From the NCBI RefSeq assembly GCF_011761355.1, contig NZ_JAASRW010000006.1, positions 186,001 to 250,000 of the forward strand: a stretch of DNA of 64,000 bases, in the 5' to 3' direction. Under the pieces are notes generated by a model. It did no database searches and was not told where the DNA came from. It saw only the letters and a list, made by a program, of their open reading frames with translations. This document shows positions 60,301 through 64,000 of this stretch, in pieces; position 1 is the stretch's first letter, and every line of letters starts with the position of its first letter. This DNA comes from Paenibacillus lupini. GTDB taxonomy: Bacteria; Bacillota; Bacilli; Paenibacillales; Paenibacillaceae. A program made the position numbers and the translations under genes.

Positions 60301-60419
60301 CCCGCTCCGGTGCTGCCGGAAATAACAAACAGCCGATGCTGGCCAAGTTCGCCAAAATCAACGATCTCTGCGTCCCGGTATGGACCAAAGGCCGTCATCG
60401 TAATTTTGAGAGGTCTCAT
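57327..60419 (-). CDS. sbcC: SbcC, nuclease-complex ATPase (SMC-like)
   Basis: 1030 residues. N-terminal half-ATPase with Walker A SGSTGAGKTTIFDAICFAL, two long coiled coils separated by the zinc hook CPVCGSEEHPGK (about residue 515-528), and the C-terminal half with signature MSGGEKFNASLCLALGM and Walker B MMFIDEGFGSLDEDSL. With SbcD it degrades hairpins and palindromes at stalled forks. Bases 59220-59660 (arm coil, Ala/Arg/Glu-rich) are much richer in GC than the flanks. It overlaps sbcD by 4 nt. Confidence 0.95.
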   Translation of the reverse strand: MRPLKITMTAFGPYRDAEIVDFGELGQHRLFVISGSTGAGKTTIFDAICFALYGTASGEDRSEPRMLRSHFADDEKHTAVELDFAVGRRTYRVFRQLPHRKGANKSETGGKAELYELTDGEVVPVVDRFTVGDVNAKLETIIGLSKEQFNQIVMLPQGEFRKLLTSDTDNKEEILRRIFRTELYQRLETRFQQQNRELGDSLKEAKISVDHFMKQAADNIPRREGSTLAQTLAQELYSAAQLSEALEQEISYYRQLMTEGEAGKKELQRMLDEQELALRGELALQARFAELAGEKAKQEQLVAQRSEYVERERRLLLAERAALLVPYAEQAGRAERDAAAKQQARDMRRQAADAAKEALAAAEERYRREEERGEERQAAERELHKLAELAPAVQTLEGQRVAVEQLAAAEKSGATKLTAAEAQIAEAKGAKQALAAQLKAFESDAEMLPAIIEQRSQVLQTGKYISKLIELEKELAVYSTLIEERTQSLTHKRDEHDQLERIWVEGQASLLAAHLHDGQPCPVCGSEEHPGKAVTAEAVPSREQLQLAKEQLSQVERELNEAKLQAASARSSWEGSAAELAEYGAEASGLAEQQTSLRQRWKQLNEEAERLQKQAEQSKQLKLKAEELEQQLDRLQQAKDQLQTEQQQIAVEKGAKQSALSKELERIPESLRSPKLMEQRLKEQRSLAESLAAAWKEAQDQLLRMRAKFAEEQAHAEQTELQLIDAKNNMTLAVKRLEEELVKAEFDSMTSFQEAHMPEPESRTLKAQIEAYKTAVAAVRKRIDELELELAGKEQADIELLNAEITDMKRRIEAAGNALQIAARFADDAGRLKTSIDQASVRVKELEAKLAQVLDLYQMLKGDNALKISFERYILIEYLEQILHAANARLRHLSGGQFVLQRSDRLETRGKQSGLGLDVYDAYTGQNRDVKTMSGGEKFNASLCLALGMTDVIQSYQGGVSIEMMFIDEGFGSLDEDSLNKAIEALVDLQRSGRMIGVISHVQELKQAFPASLEVYKTKEGYSRTSISVK

Positions 60420-61585
60420 CGTACTTCACCCTCCTCTCGAAGCAATCCGCCAAACGCATCTGCAAACAGCTTTTTCTTTGGCTCATCCAGCGGTACACCT
60501 TTCACTTCCAGATAAAATGATTCAAATAAGCTGACCGGATCCGCTTCACTTCTGCGTGCAGCCTCCTCCGGTGTATCCCCTGCTTCACCTGTTCCGCGGA
60601 CAGCCGTTATTCTACGCTCCACATGCAGCGCATTTGGATAAACCGCCCGAACCTTTTCCATCGGGAAAAGCACGGGGTTATCATTCAGCAGCGTAACGAA
60701 TACGTAATCATCACATACCGGATGAGCTTCAATCTCTTCAATTGGGCCCGTAATCCGCCGCATATCACGCAAAGGCTTCAACTCACGCTTTTCAACACTG
60801 ACATTCCCGTCTCCATCTATGTTCACGACCAAATAACCTTTGTTGTGATGCTCCTCGGATATGGAGTATTTCAGAGGCGAACCGGCATATCTGATTTTTT
60901 CACTGCCGACAAAATGCGCCTGATGTAAATGCCCAAGCGCGGTATAATGGAAGGGCTCGAAATACGCAGCCCGAACATGCTCGGCACCACCAATCGCTAG
61001 AGGGCGTTCCGAATCACTAGTATTAGGCTCAGCAGCACCCGTCGCCGTCACGAAAGCATGTCCGACTAAAATATGTCTTGCCGCCGGATCCATTTGCCCG
61101 GTAATGCGGCTCGTAATCGCTAGCATCGCCTCGTCATGCGTCCGGATGCTCTCGTCATTAAAAGCATGACGCACCTGTGCAGGATCGGCATAAGGCACAA
61201 GATGCACATGCACCTCGCCGTCCGCATCCCTCAGTACAACGGGCTTATGCTCCTCCCGCAGCCTTCCGGCAATATGAAGCCCACGGCTCTCCATCATCGC
61301 GGTCCCGAAATCGATCCGATCCGGGCTATCATGATTACCGGAGATGGCAAGCACTGGCGTATCCAGCTCAACTACGATTTGTTCCAGCAATTCATCCAGC
61401 AGATCAACCGCTTCCGTTGGCGGAACAGCCCTGTCATACAGGTCGCCAGCAATAATGACCGCATCCGGCCGTTCTTCCTCAATTGCACGTACAAATTGCT
61501 CCAGCACATAACGCTGGTCTTCTGTCATATATACACCCTGCACAAGCTTGCCTAAATGCCAGTCTGCAGTATGAAAAAATTTCAC
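60416..61585 (-). CDS. sbcD: SbcD, nuclease subunit of the SbcCD complex
   Basis: 389 residues from GTG 61585, which gives the normal VKFFHTADWHLGK start and has AAAGGGAT upstream. Mre11-type metallophosphoesterase motifs in order: HTADWHLGK, AGDLYDRA, SGNHDSPDR, LVGHAFV, LGHLHQAH. A C-terminal SbcC-binding region follows. First gene of sbcDC. Confidence 0.94.
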   Translation of the reverse strand: MKFFHTADWHLGKLVQGVYMTEDQRYVLEQFVRAIEEERPDAVIIAGDLYDRAVPPTEAVDLLDELLEQIVVELDTPVLAISGNHDSPDRIDFGTAMMESRGLHIAGRLREEHKPVVLRDADGEVHVHLVPYADPAQVRHAFNDESIRTHDEAMLAITSRITGQMDPAARHILVGHAFVTATGAAEPNTSDSERPLAIGGAEHVRAAYFEPFHYTALGHLHQAHFVGSEKIRYAGSPLKYSISEEHHNKGYLVVNIDGDGNVSVEKRELKPLRDMRRITGPIEEIEAHPVCDDYVFVTLLNDNPVLFPMEKVRAVYPNALHVERRITAVRGTGEAGDTPEEAARRSEADPVSLFESFYLEVKGVPLDEPKKKLFADAFGGLLREEGEVR

Positions 61586-61743
61586 TCTATGAACATCCCT
61601 TTCCATCCTACTGTACCTAGATACCGTAACCGTACATATATTCGCGTTTCGACGGCATTTTCCTTCCTGCAAATATTTCCCCTATGCCCGAACAATGGTA
61701 CATTAGTAGACGGACTTCATAGATTACGAAGCAGGAGGAACAC

Positions 61744-63003
61744 ATGCAAACAGAGCTAGAAGCAAGACATAAGCGGTCTTTATTCAGCAACCATACGCTG
61801 CTGCTGGCCGTCGTATTTGGCGGATTTCTTATATTTGGATTTTCGGAAAACATCAAAGGCCCCGCTATACCACGTATGCAGGCTGATTTCTCACTAAATG
61901 AAGCGCAGATTGGTATGCTGCTCGCCTTAAATTCACTAGGTTATTTGATTGCCTGCAGCTTTACCGGTTCGTTAGTCAAAAAAATCGGCATTAAGCTGAC
62001 GACTCTTCTCGCTTTTGGCTCCATGGTCGTATCGGGCTTCTGCCTGTATTTCTCTGCTACCTATTCAACAATGGTGTTGTCTTATTTCTTCATGTATATC
62101 GGCAACGGTCTGCTGGAGATAGCACTAGCCATTCTGGCAGCCCAAATCTTCACCCGCAATACCGGTACGATGATGAACCTTGCTCATTTCTTCTATGGGT
62201 TAAGCTCAATGGTAGCGCCAATTATGGCGGCTAATCTGATGGGGGTCCAGTTCCTTGGCTCGGAGCTTGGCTGGCGCGGGATGTATTGCCTGATGCTGTC
62301 ACTGACGCTGCTTCCGATGATTCCAACGATCTTCGCAAAATCACCAAAGCAGGAAGAAAAACAGGGGGAACGTCTATCGCTGAAGCAATATATACGGGAC
62401 AAAGCAGCATGGCTGCTCGTTGGTGTCCTCTCTCTTGGCGTTATATCTGAGCTGTCAATTGGAAGCTGGCTGGTTAACTTTCTGGAGAAAGCCTATGGTT
62501 GGAGCAGTGATGCATCGGCTGGCATGCTGTCCGCATTCTTCTTCTGCTTCATGCTTGCGAGGCTTATACTTGGTCCCGTTACAGATAAAATCGGGTATAC
62601 GATGTCACTTATCCTATTGTCAGCTTTCTCTGGACTGTGTTCTATAGCAGCCGTTATCGCGGGAGAACCAGGCGCCTTCCTATTTGCCGCAGCTGGCATT
62701 GGAATCGCGCCAATCTATCCGACAGTTATGGCATTAATCGCTAGACGGTATTCGAAAGAAACGGATACCGCCATTACGTTCACAGTAACGCTAATGGGAG
62801 TTGCTACAGTTGCGGGGAACTACTTAATTGGGCTTATTACAGAACTGTTCAAGGATGGGTTCGCCGATTCGGAACAACCGAAAGCCGGCTTAATTGCTGG
62901 TCTTCAAGCGGGGTATTACTTTATCGGCGTATGTGCCCTGCTCTGCTCAATCATGTCTATTGTGCTGTACCGTCATTTGAAAAAACGCGGCGCTTTATTA
63001 TAA
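61744..63003 (+). CDS. Major facilitator superfamily transporter
   Basis: 419 residues and about 12 TM helices. MFS landmarks are GFSENIKGPAIPRM (end of TM1), SLGYLIACSFTGSLVKKIGIK (loop 2-3 with G-x-x-x-D/K-x-x-G-x-K) and MLARLILGPVTDKIGY in the second half. The wording recalls FucP-like sugar or drug permeases of Bacillales; substrate unknown. AGGAGG lies before the ATG and a strong terminator follows. Confidence 0.85.
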   Translation: MQTELEARHKRSLFSNHTLLLAVVFGGFLIFGFSENIKGPAIPRMQADFSLNEAQIGMLLALNSLGYLIACSFTGSLVKKIGIKLTTLLAFGSMVVSGFCLYFSATYSTMVLSYFFMYIGNGLLEIALAILAAQIFTRNTGTMMNLAHFFYGLSSMVAPIMAANLMGVQFLGSELGWRGMYCLMLSLTLLPMIPTIFAKSPKQEEKQGERLSLKQYIRDKAAWLLVGVLSLGVISELSIGSWLVNFLEKAYGWSSDASAGMLSAFFFCFMLARLILGPVTDKIGYTMSLILLSAFSGLCSIAAVIAGEPGAFLFAAAGIGIAPIYPTVMALIARRYSKETDTAITFTVTLMGVATVAGNYLIGLITELFKDGFADSEQPKAGLIAGLQAGYYFIGVCALLCSIMSIVLYRHLKKRGALL

Positions 63004-63055
63004 AAGAAGGCTGCTCTCTCATCATCAAGATGATCGGAGCAGCCTTCTTTTTCTA
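63003..63055 (+). terminator. Terminator of the MFS gene
   Basis: Perfect 14-bp arms AAAGAAGGCTGCTC / GAGCAGCCTTCTTT with inner ATCAT-type pairs, followed by TTCTATAT. Confidence 0.85.
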
Positions 63056-63085
63056 TATGCTTAAGAGCAACCACAACCACTAATC

Positions 63086-63108
63086 GTTGTAACCAACGTA
63101 GTTACAAC
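63086..63108. promoter_or_regulatory. Inverted repeat upstream of the MBL-fold gene
   Basis: GTTGTAAC - 7 nt - GTTACAAC, 55 bp before the -35 of the next promoter. It is a possible operator. A smaller repeat GGTCA-CA-TGACC at 63236-63247 lies in the transcribed leader. Confidence 0.4.
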
Positions 63109-63163
63109 TAAAACATAAGTCAACAACCGCTCTTTTAGGCTTCTTCATCCCAGAATTAATCTA

Positions 63164-63192
63164 TTGACAAATAAATATTTATGTGTTATAAT
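63164..63192 (+). promoter_or_regulatory. Consensus sigma-A promoter of the MBL-fold gene
   Basis: TTGACA (63164-63169), 17-nt AT-rich spacer, TATAAT (63187-63192). The start codon lies 97 nt beyond the -10. Confidence 0.85.
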
Positions 63193-63288
63193 ATAATATT
63201 TTACTATTTACATACGCTTGTAATGTCTATAAAATGGTCACATGACCTCGGCCGGGTCCCTTCATTTTGTACGAGGAGTGTGACCAAT

Positions 63289-64000
63289 ATGCTTATTCAG
63301 CAAGGAATTGCTATGCTTTCGATAAGTACCCCTGTAATGGGGAAAATGGATACCGTTCACCCTGTACTTCTATGGGATGAACAATCCGTAGTTCTGCTGG
63401 ACACCGGTTACCCTGCTCAGCTTAAGCAGCTTCAAGCTGCTATAGATGCTGCAGGAGCGGATCGGAGCAAGCTTTCTCATATGATTATTACCCATCAGGA
63501 CATCGATCATATCGGAAATTTACCGGAATTGGTTGAACAGACCTCATCTAAGCCCGAAGTTATGGCGCACCCACTTGAGAAACCATATATACAAGGCGAT
63601 AAAAGGCTCATCCGTTTTACTGATGAAGCGATTGCTAGCATAGACCTTATGCCGGATTCGGTGCCTGAATCATTCCGTAACGGACTAAAGAGACTAATGC
63701 TCCACCCGCCAAAAGCGAACGTCGACCGTGATCTCGCTCACGGCCAGTATCTTTCGTTATGCGGGGGCATCACGGTTATTGATACGCCGGGCCATACACC
63801 TGGACATATCAGCCTTTATCATGAGCCATCCCGGACCTTAATTGCCGGGGATGCACTCATAGTCAAGGATGGCGAGCTGTTTGGAGCTGATCCTGCAACA
63901 ACACTTGATCCAGAAACGGCACAAGCATCTATTACAAAGCTGCTCGACATCGATATTGAGGCCATCATTTGTTATCATGGCGGGTTATTTAATACGAGGG
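63289..64000 (+). CDS. Metallo-beta-lactamase-fold hydrolase (3' end outside window)
   Basis: 237 codons to the window edge, no stop. GAGGAGTG lies before the ATG. MBL motifs: VVLLDTGYP, ITHQDIDHIGN (H-x-D-x-D-H form of the metal site), DTPGHTPGHISLYH with the next His ligand, and LIAGDALIV with the bridging Asp. A further HGG near the edge (ICYHGGLF) supplies the last His. Hydroxyacylglutathione-hydrolase-like group; substrate unknown. Drives from a consensus promoter. Confidence 0.9.
   Translation, partial: MLIQQGIAMLSISTPVMGKMDTVHPVLLWDEQSVVLLDTGYPAQLKQLQAAIDAAGADRSKLSHMIITHQDIDHIGNLPELVEQTSSKPEVMAHPLEKPYIQGDKRLIRFTDEAIASIDLMPDSVPESFRNGLKRLMLHPPKANVDRDLAHGQYLSLCGGITVIDTPGHTPGHISLYHEPSRTLIAGDALIVKDGELFGADPATTLDPETAQASITKLLDIDIEAIICYHGGLFNTR

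Noticed and set aside
1..64000. CRISPR arrays, tRNA or rRNA genes, phage or complete IS elements
   Set aside because: No regularly spaced identical repeats, cloverleaf-type sequence, integrase, transposase or phage structural gene was found.

Overview
The window looks like a chromosomal segment of a Gram-positive endospore former of the Paenibacillaceae (Paenibacillus or a close relative). The reasons are the cotJABC spore-coat operon, a row of YheC/YheD-type ATP-grasp coat-associated proteins, a YtvI-like sporulation membrane protein, an SLH-domain surface protein, an SUF operon in the order sufC-D-S-U-B, strong AGGAGG ribosome sites and OpuA/GbsR-type osmoprotection genes. No tRNA, rRNA, CRISPR array, phage or complete insertion sequence was seen. 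Both outermost genes (rsgA at the left, a metallo-beta-lactamase-fold gene at the right) are cut by the window edges.

Layout. 1-5 kb: rsgA, a HIT protein, the HTH/DRTGG/CBS/hotdog protein YtoI, an XRE regulator and small membrane proteins. 5.1-10.8 kb: four consecutive ATP-grasp genes plus a GNAT acetyltransferase, packed with 1-4 nt overlaps behind a possible sigma-K promoter. 10.8-19.1 kb: an ABC exporter pair, an SLH protein and two paralogous two-component systems, all on the minus strand with the kinase first in each pair. 19.4-23.9 kb: a HAD hydrolase and the opuA betaine transporter, divergent from a GbsR-family repressor. 24.1-26.9 kb: padR, a HAAS-pentapeptide protein and an ABC exporter. 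27.2-33.1 kb: an accessory region with an alpha/beta hydrolase, a secreted protein with a 429-bp internal duplication, a cupin and a polysaccharide deacetylase. Three of these genes lie behind near-identical promoter-operator copies, next to a divergent TetR gene, and remnants of a glycosyltransferase and of a second tetR lie between them. 33.4-36.1 kb: cotJABC and ytvI. 36.2-43.2 kb: a YfkAB radical SAM protein, two HD-GYP proteins, a YunD-like phosphoesterase, moaA and a moaD-moaE fusion. 43.3-48.5 kb: sufCDSUB under a promoter with a Fur/PerR-like box. 48.6-52.1 kb: a DUF1802 gene, mtnK-mtnA (methionine salvage) and yunC. 52.3-57.2 kb: a GGDEF/EAL protein, DUF423 and small membrane or secreted proteins. 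57.3-61.6 kb: sbcCD. 61.7-64 kb: an MFS transporter and an MBL-fold hydrolase.

The least ordinary signals are non-coding. (1) A repeated leader element, GCTTACGAAGTAAGAATT, then a variable hairpin, then AATTCTTT, ends 0-2 nt before the Shine-Dalgarno sequence of three unrelated genes or operons (opuA, cotJB, the DUF1802 gene). (2) A near-identical promoter with a 20-bp operator over the -10 occurs three times beside a TetR gene, and an 11-bp piece of it recurs upstream of tetR. (3) Two long quasi-palindromes (2.0-2.2 kb and 19.2-19.3 kb) share short flanking motifs but have different, internally complementary stems. Notable coding oddities are an alpha/beta hydrolase with Ala in place of the nucleophilic Ser and a MoaD-MoaE fusion that buries the MoaD GG.
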